Of a stretch of 64,000 nucleotides of DNA, positions 35,752 to 45,839 are shown one piece after another. Position 1 is the first letter of the stretch; each line of letters begins with the position of its first letter. The translations under genes and the position numbers were made by a program. Below the pieces are notes generated by a model that searched no databases, was not told the DNA's origin, and was given only the letters and a program-made list of their open reading frames with translations. This stretch comes from Elusimicrobiota bacterium (GTDB taxonomy: Bacteria; Elusimicrobiota; Endomicrobiia; Endomicrobiales; Endomicrobiaceae). Location of the stretch: the NCBI GenBank assembly GCA_017528425.1, contig JAFXOV010000024.1, positions 62,001 through 126,000 of the forward strand. Reading direction: 5' to 3'.

Positions 35752-36528
35752 TTATTTCAAATCTAAAACATCTCGCATATCATAAAATCCTGCAGGTTTA
35801 TCGTTAATCCATTTTGCAGCTCTCAGTGCTCCAGCTACAAGGCATGCTCTTGATGTTGCTTTATGAGAGATTTCTATTACTTCCCCTTCACTTGCAAAAT
35901 ATACTTTATGATCTCCGCAAACATCACCGCATCTTACTGCATGAACTCCGATTTCACCGGGTTTTCTTAATGCTTGTGTTCCGTACCTTCCGTATACTCC
36001 AACATCTTTTAAGCTTTTGTTATGTCCTGCAGCAACCGCCTCAGCCAATCTTAATGCCGTTCCCGAAGGAGAATCTTTTTTCTTATTATGGTGAATTTCA
36101 ACTATTTCAACATCATAGTTGGGAATTTTCTTTGAAATATTTTCAACTATATCAAGTAAAAGATTTATTCCCGTTGACATATTAGGAGCAAAAACTATTG
36201 ATATTTTTTCACCTGTTTTTTTTAATACTTCTTTGTTTTCATCGGTTAAACCTGTTGTTCCTATAACTATCTTTGCATTTTTTTTAAGAGCTATTTCCAC
36301 ATTTCTCATTGTATTTGACGCAATTGTAAAATCTATTATAATATCCCCTGCATTTACTACAGATTCCATATCGCTCGATTTAACTATTAAAGGATCTTTG
36401 TTGCCTATTGCGGGGCTTGAGTCTATTTCGGTTCCTGCAACTATATTAAAATCTTTATCTTGTTTTGCCATATTTATTATAGCACTGCCCATTCTGCCGC
36501 ATGCACCACAAACTATTATGTTTGCCAT
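35752..36528 (-). CDS. dapB: 4-hydroxy-tetrahydrodipicolinate reductase
   Basis: DapB reduces hydroxytetrahydrodipicolinate with NAD(P)H in the diaminopimelate/lysine pathway. The 258-residue product has the Rossmann motif VCGACGRMGSA, GTTGLTDEN, NMSTGINLLL and the substrate motif EIHHNKKKDSPSGTALRLAE, close to the usual E-x-HH-xxK-xDxPSGTA. AGGAG precedes the ATG. It is the third gene of lysA-dapA-dapB; a 64-nt gap with an imperfect inverted repeat separates it from dapA. Confidence 0.96.
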   Translation of the reverse strand: MANIIVCGACGRMGSAIINMAKQDKDFNIVAGTEIDSSPAIGNKDPLIVKSSDMESVVNAGDIIIDFTIASNTMRNVEIALKKNAKIVIGTTGLTDENKEVLKKTGEKISIVFAPNMSTGINLLLDIVENISKKIPNYDVEIVEIHHNKKKDSPSGTALRLAEAVAAGHNKSLKDVGVYGRYGTQALRKPGEIGVHAVRCGDVCGDHKVYFASEGEVIEISHKATSRACLVAGALRAAKWINDKPAGFYDMRDVLDLK

Positions 36529-36544
36529 ATTTTTCTCCTAAAAA

Positions 36545-36583
36545 AGCCATAGACTCAGCTTAAAGCTTATAGTTTATGGCTTA
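36545..36583. repeat. Imperfect inverted repeat between dapA and dapB
   Basis: AAGCCATA (36545-36552) and TATGGCTT (36576-36583) pair, with further partial pairing inside (ACT/AGT, AGCTT/AAGCT). The sequence is made of AGCTTATAG-type words that recur at 62296-62355. No T run follows on the minus strand, so it is not a normal terminator; it may weaken read-through or stabilise mRNA ends in the operon. Confidence 0.4.
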
Positions 36584-36592
36584 TAGTTTAAA

Positions 36593-37465
36593 TTATATCA
36601 AGTTATAACTTTTTAATGTTTTTCTTAAACTTTCTTTATGTTCATCGGACAATGAGCACATAGGAAGTCTCATTTCGTCGGAACAAATTCCCATCATTGC
36701 CATTGCAGCTTTTACCGGGATAGGATTTGTTTCTATAAACATTGCTTTTACCAACGGTAACCACTTAAAAGCTATTTCGTTTGCTTTATCCAAATCTTTT
36801 TTCAACATTGCATTAACTAAATCCGCAACAACTTTAGGGCAAATGTTTGATAATACAGAAATTACTCCTGTTCCGCCGATAGCCATTATAGGAACTGTTA
36901 GTGCATCATCTCCGGAAATCAAATCCATTTCAGGAGCTAACATTCTTATATGAGACATTTGGTCGAGAGAACCTGAAGCTTCTTTTACTGCGACTATATT
37001 TTTACAATCTTTTGCAAGTTGTGCTATTGTTTTAGGCTCAATATTTACTGCAGATCTTCCCTGAATATTATATAAAACAACCGGAATATCTATTGCATTT
37101 GCAACTTCTTTATAATGAAGATACAAACCTTTTTGCGTAGGTTTGTTGTAATAAGGAGCAACAAGTAATACTCCGTCACAACCTACTTCTTGAGCATGTT
37201 TTGATAATCTTATTGCTTCTGCCGTAGAGTTTGAACCTGTTCCTGCGATAACCTTCAATTTACCGTTAGAAAATTCTACTGCTTTTTGTATAACTTCATC
37301 ATGTTCTGCATGAGATAATGTTGCAGACTCTCCCGTAGATCCGCATGGAACTATACCCGTAATTCCCGCTTCAATCTGCATATCAATTATCTTTTTGTAT
37401 GCATCAAAATCAACCTTGTTGTTCTTTAACGGTGTGACAACTGCTGTAAAACTACCTGAAAACAT
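36593..37465 (-). CDS. dapA: 4-hydroxy-tetrahydrodipicolinate synthase
   Basis: DapA condenses pyruvate with aspartate semialdehyde through a Lys Schiff base, the first step specific to diaminopimelate and lysine. The 290-residue product has GSTGESATLS, the Tyr of VLYNIQGRSAVNI near residue 135, and the Schiff-base Lys in IVAVKEASGSLDQM near residue 160. AAAGGGG lies ahead of the ATG. The gene is 35 nt after lysA. Confidence 0.97.
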   Translation of the reverse strand: MFSGSFTAVVTPLKNNKVDFDAYKKIIDMQIEAGITGIVPCGSTGESATLSHAEHDEVIQKAVEFSNGKLKVIAGTGSNSTAEAIRLSKHAQEVGCDGVLLVAPYYNKPTQKGLYLHYKEVANAIDIPVVLYNIQGRSAVNIEPKTIAQLAKDCKNIVAVKEASGSLDQMSHIRMLAPEMDLISGDDALTVPIMAIGGTGVISVLSNICPKVVADLVNAMLKKDLDKANEIAFKWLPLVKAMFIETNPIPVKAAMAMMGICSDEMRLPMCSLSDEHKESLRKTLKSYNLI

Positions 37466-37500
37466 AAAAACCCCTTTGTTACAATTTATATTTATAATTT

Positions 37501-38742
37501 TTATTTTACTTCTTTCGACATCAAATCTTCTATTGTTTCTGCTTTCCTTATTACTTTTACTTTAGAACCTTTAACTAAAACTTCTGCTCCTCTCGGTCTT
37601 GAATTATATTGGAATGCCATGGCTCTGCCGTAAGCACCTGCGCATTCTACGGCTATAAAATCACCTTGTTCAAATACAGGAAGTTTTCTGTCTTTTGCTA
37701 TAAAATCTCCCGACTCACATACAGGACCTACAACATCGACAACCTGTTGTCTTTTAGAAGATTTTTTTACAGGTATAATATTGTGATAAGATTCGTACAA
37801 TGCCGGTCTTATCAAATCGTTCATCGCCAAGTTAGTGATAACGAAATTTTTTGCACCTGAAGTTTTTCTGTACAAAACTTCACCTACCAATATTCCCGCA
37901 TCACCTACAATGGCTCTTCCCGGTTCAACAATTATTGTTTTACCTTTGTATTTTGAATATACAGGCATTATTGTTTTTCTTAAATCTATCGGCTTTTGCG
38001 GTTTATCCGTAGCCATATATTTTATTCCAAGGCCCCCGCCGATATCAATATATTTTATTTTTATACCGTTAGATTCCAATTTGTCTATCAATTTCGACAT
38101 TTTTTCCGCTGCCAATTTAAATGCCGAAACATCCAAAATTTGTGAACCTATATGACTGTCTACGCCTACAACTTCTATGCTTTTCATTTTGTGAGCTTTC
38201 ATATAAATATCAAAAGCTTCTTCGTATCTTATACCGAATTTGTTTCCTTCTTTACCTGTGGTTATATATTTATGTGTATGAGCATCAACATTAGGATTTA
38301 CTCTGAAAGAAATTCTCGCTTTCTTTTTGAGTTTTTCTGCTATCTTATTCATTTTTTCCAATTCTTCAAATGATTCTACATTAAACATTAAAATGTTACT
38401 TTTTAATGCAAACTCTATTTCTTGTGCTGTTTTTCCTACACCTGAATAAACTATTTTCTGAGGTTTTATTCCGGCTTTTAACGCTCTGTAAAGTTCCCCG
38501 CCGGAAACAATATCTATTCCTGCACCAAGTTTTGCTAAAAGTTTCAATATAATATGATTTGAATTTGCTTTCATTGCATAACAAATTATAGTATCAACAC
38601 CTTTAAAACCTATTTTATATGCATTAAAGTTAGATTCCAACTTATCTTGAGAATAAATATAAACCGGTGTACCAAACTTCTTTGCTAATTTTGATACAGA
38701 AACTTTTTCAACAAACAACTCATTTCTTACATACTTTAACAT
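37501..38742 (-). CDS. lysA: Diaminopimelate decarboxylase
   Basis: LysA removes CO2 from meso-diaminopimelate to give lysine. The 413-residue product has the PLP-Lys in CYAMKANSNH near residue 50, SGGELYRALKAG, HIGSQI, DIGGGLGI, EPGRAIVGDAG and VGPVCESGDF near the C-terminus, the signatures of the fold-III PLP decarboxylases. The ATG at 38742 is chosen because GGAG lies 12 nt upstream and the product then starts MLKYVRNELFVE as in the family; an ATG at 38754 directly abuts that site and is unlikely. First gene of lysA-dapA-dapB. Confidence 0.93.
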   Translation of the reverse strand: MLKYVRNELFVEKVSVSKLAKKFGTPVYIYSQDKLESNFNAYKIGFKGVDTIICYAMKANSNHIILKLLAKLGAGIDIVSGGELYRALKAGIKPQKIVYSGVGKTAQEIEFALKSNILMFNVESFEELEKMNKIAEKLKKKARISFRVNPNVDAHTHKYITTGKEGNKFGIRYEEAFDIYMKAHKMKSIEVVGVDSHIGSQILDVSAFKLAAEKMSKLIDKLESNGIKIKYIDIGGGLGIKYMATDKPQKPIDLRKTIMPVYSKYKGKTIIVEPGRAIVGDAGILVGEVLYRKTSGAKNFVITNLAMNDLIRPALYESYHNIIPVKKSSKRQQVVDVVGPVCESGDFIAKDRKLPVFEQGDFIAVECAGAYGRAMAFQYNSRPRGAEVLVKGSKVKVIRKAETIEDLMSKEVK

Positions 38743-38785
38743 CTTTTTGACCATCTCCGTTTATACTCTAATATTTCAACTTAAG

Positions 38786-38814
38786 ATGATACCAAAATAG
38801 AAGACAAAAGGCAA
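38786..38814 (-). promoter_or_regulatory. Promoter of lysA-dapA-dapB
   Basis: On the minus strand TTGCCT (38814-38809), a 17-nt spacer and TATCAT (38791-38786) match the sigma70 consensus moderately well. Transcription would start near 38779, some 37 nt before lysA. Confidence 0.55.
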
Positions 38815-38870
38815 CAAAAGGATAATTTATAATTTACAATGTATAATTAAAGGTAACGCCAAACGACGAA

Positions 38871-38895
38871 ATCCCGCATCGAGTGCGTGATGACA
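38871..38895 (+). repeat. Small palindromic element (stem 8, loop 5, then GACA), copy 1
   Basis: Arms ATCCCGCA and TGCGTGAT flank loop TCGAG, followed by GACA. One arm mismatch is present. The same sequence with a perfect stem is at 62391-62415, and both copies continue with a similar tail (GACTAAACGACAA here, AACTAACGACAA there). Confidence 0.8.
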
Positions 38896-39145
38896 GACTA
38901 AACGACAATTTATAATTAATAATCTAACAACAAAACTACAAGAAATTAAATCGTTAAAGGCCTTAAGATTTTGTGTTTCCTTATTCTTGGCTTTCAAAGG
39001 ATTTTAAGATTTTAAATTATAACGAAGTATTTGGCGAATGAAGTGTACGTACAGAAAGCGAAGCGATTGGTACTCGATTGAGGCAAATACGAAGTTAGAA
39101 TTTAAAAGATAAATCCGTTTCGCTCAAAATGGAAAAAAGAAAAAA

Positions 39146-39218
<73 letters not shown>

Positions 39219-39235
39219 ATTTTTATATTTATATT

Positions 39236-40447
39236 TTACTTATTTTCGTTCAATACTACAATAGATTCTCTGGCTATCATCAATTCTTCGTTTGTAGGTA
39301 TAACCATAACTTTTATTTTAGAATCCGCAGCAGAAATAAATCTTTCTTTGCTGCTTCTCGGTTCATTCAATGCTTTATCTATTTTGATGCCCAGGTTATC
39401 TAAACCTTCGCACATTTTTTCTCTTGTTAAAGGAGAATTTTCTCCTATACCTGCAGTAAATACTATACCATCAATACCGTTCAATATTCCGTAATATGCA
39501 CATAAATATTTCTTTCCGCTGTAGCATAACATATTAAATGCAAGTTCTGCTTTTTTATCTCCTGCAATCATTGCATCTTCAACTTCTCTCATATCTCCGC
39601 CGGAAATTCCTGAAACTGCGGCAACACCGCTTTGTTTATTCAAAAGGTTATTTAATTCATCGGATGTCATTTTAGGATATTTTGCTAATATATGAACTAT
39701 AACAGCAGGATCTATATCTCCGCATCTTGTTCCCATAACAAGACCCGCCAAAGGTGTAAAACCCATTGATGTATCTATAACTTTACCGTTTTTAATTGCG
39801 GTAATAGAACTTCCGTTACCTAAATGGCATGTGATAAGATTTACTTTATCTACGGGAATGTTTAACATAGCCGCAGCTTTTTGTGTTACATATTTGTGTG
39901 ATGTTCCGTGCATACCGTATCTTCTTACATGATCTTGTTCATAATATTCACTCGGAATTGCATATCTGTATGCATAATCCGGCATTGTTTGATGAAATGC
40001 CGTATCGAATACCAAAACGGAAGGAATTCCCGGCAACATTTTTTCAACAGCTTCTATACCCGCATAATGGTGAGGCGTATGTAGCGGAGCTATGGAATAA
40101 CATTCTTTCAAATCTTTTTTTACCTGCTCGTTTACCAAAACAGGTTTTGAGAATTTGTACCCGCCGTGAACCACTCTGTGACCTACAACCGCAATTTCTT
40201 TTATATCTTTAATACTGCCTGTTTTTTCGTCTAACAAATCTTTTATTATTATTTGAACAGCTTCGAAATGGTTTGCAACTTTGCAAGCTGTTTTTACCTG
40301 TGGAGCTGTTATTGTTTGTCTTTTATAAAAAGCTTCTTCAAGACCTATACATTCCACAAGTCCCCAAGCAACTTTTTGTTCTTTTTCCATATCAAACAAA
40401 GAATATTTTACCGACGATGAACCGCAATTTACTACTAAAACTTTCAT
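39236..40447 (-). CDS. ackA: Acetate kinase
   Basis: AckA makes ATP and acetate from acetyl phosphate, pointing to fermentative energy gain. The 403-residue product has [55 protein letters not shown] and FTAGIGENS, in the order of the acetokinase family. The ATG at 40447 follows AGGGGAAAG; a GTG-type start at 40462 would put that site inside the gene. No pta gene is next to it. Confidence 0.97.
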   Translation of the reverse strand: MKVLVVNCGSSSVKYSLFDMEKEQKVAWGLVECIGLEEAFYKRQTITAPQVKTACKVANHFEAVQIIIKDLLDEKTGSIKDIKEIAVVGHRVVHGGYKFSKPVLVNEQVKKDLKECYSIAPLHTPHHYAGIEAVEKMLPGIPSVLVFDTAFHQTMPDYAYRYAIPSEYYEQDHVRRYGMHGTSHKYVTQKAAAMLNIPVDKVNLITCHLGNGSSITAIKNGKVIDTSMGFTPLAGLVMGTRCGDIDPAVIVHILAKYPKMTSDELNNLLNKQSGVAAVSGISGGDMREVEDAMIAGDKKAELAFNMLCYSGKKYLCAYYGILNGIDGIVFTAGIGENSPLTREKMCEGLDNLGIKIDKALNEPRSSKERFISAADSKIKVMVIPTNEELMIARESIVVLNENK

Positions 40448-40509
40448 TTTCTTTCCCCTCAAAATTGATTATAAATAATGTTTTATTATACAAAATTAAA
40501 AGATTTATA

Positions 40510-40548
40510 CAAAAAGCAGAGAGAACAAAATTGATCTCTCTGCTTTTT
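40510..40548 (-). terminator. Intrinsic terminator after the isocitrate dehydrogenase gene
   Basis: On the minus strand AAAAGCAGAGAGA pairs with TCTCTCTGCTTTTT across an 11-nt loop, ending in a T run. It lies in the gap between the dehydrogenase stop and the ackA start. Confidence 0.85.
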
Positions 40549-40565
40549 GTTTTTTCTGTTTATTA

Positions 40566-41624
40566 TTAAGAATTTTTTATTTTATCGATTATGGCTTGTC
40601 CCATTTCTTTTGTTCCTGCCGTTCCGCCCAAATCGTAAGTAACAAATTTTTTCTCTGCAACAACTTCGGCTACAGCTTTATCAAGCCTTTTTGCTGCATC
40701 AAATTCACCTAAATAGTCAAGCATCATTTTCCCCGACAATATAAGTGCCATAGGATTAACTTTGTTTAATCCTTTATATTTGGGTGCAGAACCGTGAACA
40801 GCTTCAAACACCGCACAATCTTTACCTAAATTTGCTCCGGGAGCAACACCGAGTCCGCCAACCAAGCCTGCACACAAATCCGACAAAATGTCTCCGTACA
40901 AGTTAGGAAGAACGATAACATCATAAAGTTCAGGCTTTTGAACAAGTTGCATACACATATTATCTATCAATCTTTCTTCGTATTCGATTTTACCTTCATA
41001 ATCTTTTGCAACTTCTCTTGCTACTCTGTAAAACATACCGTCGGTACATTTCATTATGTTAGCTTTTGCAACCGCAGTAACTTTTTTTCTGTTATTTTTT
41101 ACCGCATAATCAAAAGCAAATCTTACAATTCTTTCGCAACCGAATTCCGAGAAAGATTTTATCGATATTGAAGATTCCGGTCTTATTTTACCTTTGGAAA
41201 GTTCTATGATTTTGTTTGCTTCATCCGTTCTTTCGGCAAATTCCACACCCGCATACAAATCTTCGGTATTTTCTCTTACCACAACCAAATCTATATCGGA
41301 AAATCTTGATTTTACACCGACATAACTTTTGCAAGGTCTTAAACATGTGAAAAGATCTAACTCTTTTCTTATAGCAACATTTACGGAACGGAAACCTGTT
41401 CCGATAGGTGTTGTTATAGGACCTTTTAATGCTATTTTATTTTTTGCTATTGACTGCAAAGTTTTGTCCGGCAAAGGAGTTCCTTCCTTTTCCATAATAT
41501 CTATTCCGGCTTCAACGACATCCCAATCGATTTTTACACCGGTTGATTCTATAACTTTTGCCGTAACTTCCGTAAGTTCCGGACCTGTTCCGTCTCCTCT
41601 GACTAAAGTAATTTTGTAAGCCAT
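40566..41624 (-). CDS. Isocitrate dehydrogenase, NAD-type (isocitrate/isopropylmalate dehydrogenase family)
   Basis: The 352-residue product has the family layout: [14 protein letters not shown], the substrate loop [35 protein letters not shown] and the metal site [10 protein letters not shown]. Ser and Asn in RSVNVAIR, with the spaced Arg residues, are the isocitrate-type pattern and not the isopropylmalate type. It should oxidise isocitrate to 2-oxoglutarate, supplying glutamate. The short, homodimer-type length and the family branch suggest NAD as cofactor, which is inferred. Other genes of the pathway are not in the window. Confidence 0.87.
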   Translation of the reverse strand: MAYKITLVRGDGTGPELTEVTAKVIESTGVKIDWDVVEAGIDIMEKEGTPLPDKTLQSIAKNKIALKGPITTPIGTGFRSVNVAIRKELDLFTCLRPCKSYVGVKSRFSDIDLVVVRENTEDLYAGVEFAERTDEANKIIELSKGKIRPESSISIKSFSEFGCERIVRFAFDYAVKNNRKKVTAVAKANIMKCTDGMFYRVAREVAKDYEGKIEYEERLIDNMCMQLVQKPELYDVIVLPNLYGDILSDLCAGLVGGLGVAPGANLGKDCAVFEAVHGSAPKYKGLNKVNPMALILSGKMMLDYLGEFDAAKRLDKAVAEVVAEKKFVTYDLGGTAGTKEMGQAIIDKIKNS

Positions 41625-41625
41625 T

Positions 41626-42384
41626 TTACTTCTCCTTTTTTATTTCAAATTGTTTATATTTTACAATATTCCATTTATGTAATATATATTTAACCAATAT
41701 CCACAATATTCCAAGACCATACTCCACACTTCTTTTAAAGTTTATCGACGAAGCTTCAGCAAAATATTTTGTAGGAACGGGAATATCCCCTATTCTAAAA
41801 CCTGCCAAAGCCATTTGAACTACAATGTGTTGATCAAAAACGAAATCATCGGAATTTGCTTCAAAGTTTATCGTTTCCAAAACTTTTCTCGAATATGCTC
41901 TGTAACCCGTATGATATTCACCGAGATTAAGACCCAACACAACATTTTCAAGTATTGTTAAACATCTGTTAAAAAAATATTTATAGAAAGGCATACCGCC
42001 TTTTAAAGCTTCTTTTCTCGTTCTTATTCTGTTTGCAAACATAACATCGCAAATATCTTGTTCTATAAGTCCTACCAAAAAAGGAACAAGTCGAGGATCG
42101 TACTGATAATCGGGATGAACCATAACAACAATATCCGCTCCCATTTCAAGTGCGGTTTTATAACATGTTTTTTGGTTTGCGCCGTAACCCATATTTTTGT
42201 CGTGTTTTATGACTTTTAAGCCTAACTCTTTTGCAATCTGAACGGTGTCATCTCTCGAGTTATCATCAACAACCAACACTTCATCGCAAGAACCTTTCGG
42301 TATAGCATCCAAAGTTTGTTTTAACGTTTGTGCGGCATTGTATGCCGGCATTACAACAACAACTTTACTTTTTTTATTTTCCAT
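41626..42384 (-). CDS. GT2 family polyprenyl-phosphate glycosyltransferase (DPM1-like)
   Basis: The 252-residue product has [47 protein letters not shown] and VHPDYQYDP in place of the usual DxD, a set seen in dolichol-phosphate mannose synthase relatives. It probably loads a sugar on a polyprenyl carrier. It overlaps the UPF0104 membrane protein gene by 11 nt, a pairing often seen, so the two may act together on a lipid-linked sugar. Confidence 0.82.
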   Translation of the reverse strand: MENKKSKVVVVMPAYNAAQTLKQTLDAIPKGSCDEVLVVDDNSRDDTVQIAKELGLKVIKHDKNMGYGANQKTCYKTALEMGADIVVMVHPDYQYDPRLVPFLVGLIEQDICDVMFANRIRTRKEALKGGMPFYKYFFNRCLTILENVVLGLNLGEYHTGYRAYSRKVLETINFEANSDDFVFDQHIVVQMALAGFRIGDIPVPTKYFAEASSINFKRSVEYGLGILWILVKYILHKWNIVKYKQFEIKKEK

Positions 42385-43360
42385 CTTGTTCCTCTGTTTC
42401 CGGATGTTCTTTTAATGCAAAACTAAACAAATCCGAAAAGGATATTCTTTCTTTTATCATACCGGTTATACCTAAAGCATAAACAGCCATCATTTCCACA
42501 AAATGCGTTGCAGCCATCGCCGTAAATGCCATCGTTTCTTCCACTCCGAATATTCCCAATGTTACCATACCCACACTTTCTATTGCTCCGATAAAACCCG
42601 GAGCGGTAGGCAACATTGTTGCAATACCGGTTGTTACTATAACGAACAAACATTGTATTGCCGTAACATTCAAACCGAAAGCGGCAAATAAAGTTTTATA
42701 TGCATAAGCTTCAATTATCCAAACGATAATTGATGTAAGAAAAACAACAAAAAATAATTTTTTGTTCTGAAAAAATTTTAAACCGCTTGCAAACTTTATA
42801 AAAAGAGATTTTATAATTTCGTTAATTTTCGACGGCAAATGGAATTTAGATAACAATTTCAAAAATTTGTCTTCGTCTTTCGACATAAAAAACAATACAA
42901 TAAACATTAACCCGAAAATTATGGCACAAGCAATAAAAGATTTTTGTAACCAAGCAGGAATATTCGGAACAAACATAGCTATCAAGAAAAACGATATTAT
43001 AAAAATTATAATATCCATCAATCTTTCGACAACTATTGTTGCAAAAACTCCGCTTCTGGATATTTCCAACTTTTTACCGGCAACAATTGCTCTTACAAAT
43101 TCCCCCAATCTTAACGGCAAAATATTGTTCATAAAAAATCCGAACACCAAATAAAAGAAACTTTGGAACATTTTCATTTTCTTTAACGGCATAAGGATAT
43201 AATCCCATCTGAAACCTCTTACAAGATAAGAAAATGCATAGATAATAACACCCAACGCTATTAAAGAGAGATCGGCATTTTTCAGCAAAGAAACAGACTG
43301 TTTAAAATCGATATTTCTTACACAAAGGTATATCAATATCAAACTTACCAAGCAGCCCAA
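42374..43360 (-). CDS. UPF0104 / lysylphosphatidylglycerol synthase-type membrane protein
   Basis: The 328-residue product has eight or so membrane helices with the family marks FRWDYILMPLKKMK, NNILPLRLGEFVRA and TAPGFIGAIESVG. Members are the transmembrane part of MprF or stand alone as possible lipid or glycolipid flippases. The start is uncertain. TTG at 43360 is the first usual start codon in frame, but the frame stays open to an ATT at 43390 that lies 4 nt after a clear AGGAG, and starting there gives a better N-terminus (IIKKHVFKIILGCLVSLILIYLCV). The ATG at 43377 is out of frame. Confidence 0.85.
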   Translation of the reverse strand: MGCLVSLILIYLCVRNIDFKQSVSLLKNADLSLIALGVIIYAFSYLVRGFRWDYILMPLKKMKMFQSFFYLVFGFFMNNILPLRLGEFVRAIVAGKKLEISRSGVFATIVVERLMDIIIFIISFFLIAMFVPNIPAWLQKSFIACAIIFGLMFIVLFFMSKDEDKFLKLLSKFHLPSKINEIIKSLFIKFASGLKFFQNKKLFFVVFLTSIIVWIIEAYAYKTLFAAFGLNVTAIQCLFVIVTTGIATMLPTAPGFIGAIESVGMVTLGIFGVEETMAFTAMAATHFVEMMAVYALGITGMIKERISFSDLFSFALKEHPETEEQDGK

Positions 43361-43397
43361 GATAATTTTAAAAACATGTTTTTTTATAATTATTCTC

Positions 43398-44990
43398 CTA
43401 AGAATTTTTTAATTGATAATAATATGCCTCGTAATCGGGATCATGTTTATCGTATTTCATAGCTTCTTGTATAGTTTCCAATGCTTCTTCTTTTTTCCCG
43501 TTATTCCAATAAACAGCAGCCAAAGATGCTTTCAATTGTGCCGCATATTTATTTAATTTTATGGCATGTTGTAAATATTCAATCGCTTTATCTGCATATA
43601 TTTGTCCCTTTTCGTCCCTTTCTTTATCGTAAAGAGCAAAATATGCTCGTGATACCTGTGCATAATATTCGGGATTATTTTTATCAAAATTTATTGCTTT
43701 ATTAAATTCTTCTATTGCTACCTTATAATGTCCGGAAACATAAAAGTTTATTCCTTTTTTATAATAATTATTTGCTATAACAGGCCTTGCAAATAAAATA
43801 ACAAACACAACATAAGCAGCCAAACAGGCATAGAAATTAATTTTTATTTTTTGCCTTTCTTCACTTTCAACATAAAACATCGAAGAAAAAACTATAAAAA
43901 ACATAATCATATTTGCCGGAACAAAAAAGTTGTAATCGACCAAATTAATTGCAATAAAAGATGTTATGCTAATCGCAATATAAATATAAAAACTTTTATC
44001 TTTTCCCTTTAGTATATTTTCTATAAACTTTTTATAAAATGAAAATAACAATACAACAAAACTTAACAAGCCGACTATTCCGATTTCAGCCAGAAGTTCA
44101 AGAAAAATATTATGTGCATACAAAGTTCCTATAACGAGTTCAGGTCTGAAAGCTTTAAAAAGAGTCATATAGTTACCTAAACCGCAACCGAAAAATATAT
44201 TTTCTTTAAATATTAAATATGCCGTTTTCCACCATACAATTCTATCGGCAACACTGTTTGAAGATATTTTCAAAAATGAAATATATCCTATACCTGATAT
44301 CAGTAATATAATTGATAGAACTATTAGTACTTTGATAAATTTATTTTTGCGATACTCAAATAAAAATATAATCGTGGAAATTGTAGATAAAAGGACAACT
44401 ATTCTGCATTTTGTAAGGAATATTGCAAACAATACAAAAAGCATCATGGCAATGAAAACTTTTGTATTTTTTTGCTCTTTGATAAATATAAAAAATAAAG
44501 GATAAATTAAAGCTAAGAATCCGGCAATAATATTTATATTTAAAGCCATACTTTCATAGAAATCATCACCATAAAAAAAACCTTGAGGATTTGTAATAAA
44601 CCTCGTAAACAAAATCATTGCAAGCCACAATGAAATAAATAAAGGAACAAACAATACTTTCTTTTTCCATTCTACAGATAAAAATGAAAAACAAAAGCCT
44701 GCCATCATTGCAGAACTTAAAATTATAATATAATCTCTAACGTTTACTTTAAAATCCGCATTTATGTAAGATAAGCAGCATGTTACCAAAAAAAACATCA
44801 ACGATAAAATATAAAAATTCGGTTTGAACTTGTTTGTATTTACCAGATAGATAAACAATAACAAGACAAATAAAAAAATAGCAACCTGAATAGGAAAAAT
44901 GAAAGAGAATTTTGAGAGTATGGAAATAATCATTACTGCAGATAAGACAAAAGCTATTATGATAGAGTTACTTTTTTTTATTTGCAACAT
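43398..44990 (-). CDS. O-antigen ligase/polymerase-like membrane protein with C-terminal TPR repeats
   Basis: The 530-residue product has about eleven membrane helices, a periplasmic loop with CGLGNYMTLFKAFRPELVIGTLYAHNIFLELLAEIGIVGLL, the Wzy_C/WaaL signature, and then tetratricopeptide-like repeats from about residue 420 (YYKKGINFYVSGHYKVAIEEFNKAINFDKNNPEYYAQVSRAYFAL and two more). This ligase-plus-TPR layout is common in low-GC diderms and may ligate O-antigen to lipid A-core or glycosylate proteins such as pilins. Position just upstream of the polyprenyl GT2 and close to the pilus genes is compatible with both. Confidence 0.8.
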   Translation of the reverse strand: MLQIKKSNSIIIAFVLSAVMIISILSKFSFIFPIQVAIFLFVLLLFIYLVNTNKFKPNFYILSLMFFLVTCCLSYINADFKVNVRDYIIILSSAMMAGFCFSFLSVEWKKKVLFVPLFISLWLAMILFTRFITNPQGFFYGDDFYESMALNINIIAGFLALIYPLFFIFIKEQKNTKVFIAMMLFVLFAIFLTKCRIVVLLSTISTIIFLFEYRKNKFIKVLIVLSIILLISGIGYISFLKISSNSVADRIVWWKTAYLIFKENIFFGCGLGNYMTLFKAFRPELVIGTLYAHNIFLELLAEIGIVGLLSFVVLLFSFYKKFIENILKGKDKSFYIYIAISITSFIAINLVDYNFFVPANMIMFFIVFSSMFYVESEERQKIKINFYACLAAYVVFVILFARPVIANNYYKKGINFYVSGHYKVAIEEFNKAINFDKNNPEYYAQVSRAYFALYDKERDEKGQIYADKAIEYLQHAIKLNKYAAQLKASLAAVYWNNGKKEEALETIQEAMKYDKHDPDYEAYYYQLKNS

Positions 44991-45011
44991 ATATATACAC
45001 TACCTGAATTT

Positions 45012-45830
45012 TTATATATTAGTAAAAATATATTTTACTAAAAAATTTTCTTCCAACATCATTAAATAATTTAGAACAACATTCGGAGCCGGCAAGAACA
45101 AAACAATATAAGAGCCCAATGCCAAATACGGTCCGAAAGCAATTTCTTGTTTTTTTATGATTTTTTTTAACAAAATTAAAAATATTCCTACTATACTCCC
45201 AAATAACGAACCGAGAAAAATCGCAAACAAAACTTTTTCCCATCCGATAAAAGCACCTACACCTGCCATAAGTTTTATATCTCCGCCACCCATGGCATCT
45301 TTCTTAAACAACCATTTACCGATAACAGCTATAACAAATAAAGAGCCGCCTCCGGCAAAAAAGCCAATAAAAGAATTTAATATTCTTTGAAAAACAGTAT
45401 CTCCAAGCATAAAATTAAAAAAGCTTGTAAGAATACCAACTATCATCAACATAAAAGAAAACTCATCCGGAATAATTTGAAATTCAAAATCTATTGCGGT
45501 TATAACGAGTAAAGAAAACATCAACAAACAAAAAGGAAACAACATATATGAAAAGCCAAACAAAAAAAACATAGATAAAAACAATAACCCGCAAAGCAGT
45601 TCTATAGAAGGATATATAAGAGATATTTTAGAACCGCAGTTGCGGCATTTACCTCTAAGAAATATATAACTTAAGATGGGAATATTGTCATACCATTTAA
45701 TAGAATTGTTGCAACCCGTACAGTGTGAAGCAGGTTTTACTACAGACATATTTCTTGGCATTCTATATATGCATACATTTGCAAAACTACCGAAAATTAA
45801 ACCTAACACAAAAACAAGAATACCTTCCAT
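45012..45830 (-). CDS. pilD: Prepilin peptidase / N-methyltransferase
   Basis: PilD cuts the leader from type IV prepilins and methylates the new N-terminus. The 272-residue membrane protein has the zinc-site cysteines CTGC and CRNC in the first cytoplasmic loop, the two catalytic Asp residues in AIDFEFQIIPDE and GGGDIKLM, and eight membrane helices. It follows the pilin-like gene by 9 nt. Confidence 0.93.
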   Translation of the reverse strand: MEGILVFVLGLIFGSFANVCIYRMPRNMSVVKPASHCTGCNNSIKWYDNIPILSYIFLRGKCRNCGSKISLIYPSIELLCGLLFLSMFFLFGFSYMLFPFCLLMFSLLVITAIDFEFQIIPDEFSFMLMIVGILTSFFNFMLGDTVFQRILNSFIGFFAGGGSLFVIAVIGKWLFKKDAMGGGDIKLMAGVGAFIGWEKVLFAIFLGSLFGSIVGIFLILLKKIIKKQEIAFGPYLALGSYIVLFLPAPNVVLNYLMMLEENFLVKYIFTNI

Positions 45831-45839
45831 AAACTTTCC

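Larger units (their letters stand above)
38755..39145. other. Gene-free spacer between lysA and tRNA-Ala
   Basis: These 391 bases hold no credible ORF. They contain the lysA promoter, one copy of the palindromic element (38871-38895), low-complexity AT-rich words such as AATTTATAATTTACAATG repeated as ATTTATAATTAATAATC, and a GC-richer stretch at about 39018-39100 with GTATTTG and CAAATAC at its ends. The region looks like decayed or repeat-derived sequence. Confidence 0.6.

Noticed and set aside
36119-36541. 140-codon plus-strand ORF opposite dapB
   Set aside because: Entirely antisense to dapB, biased composition, no recognisable motif.
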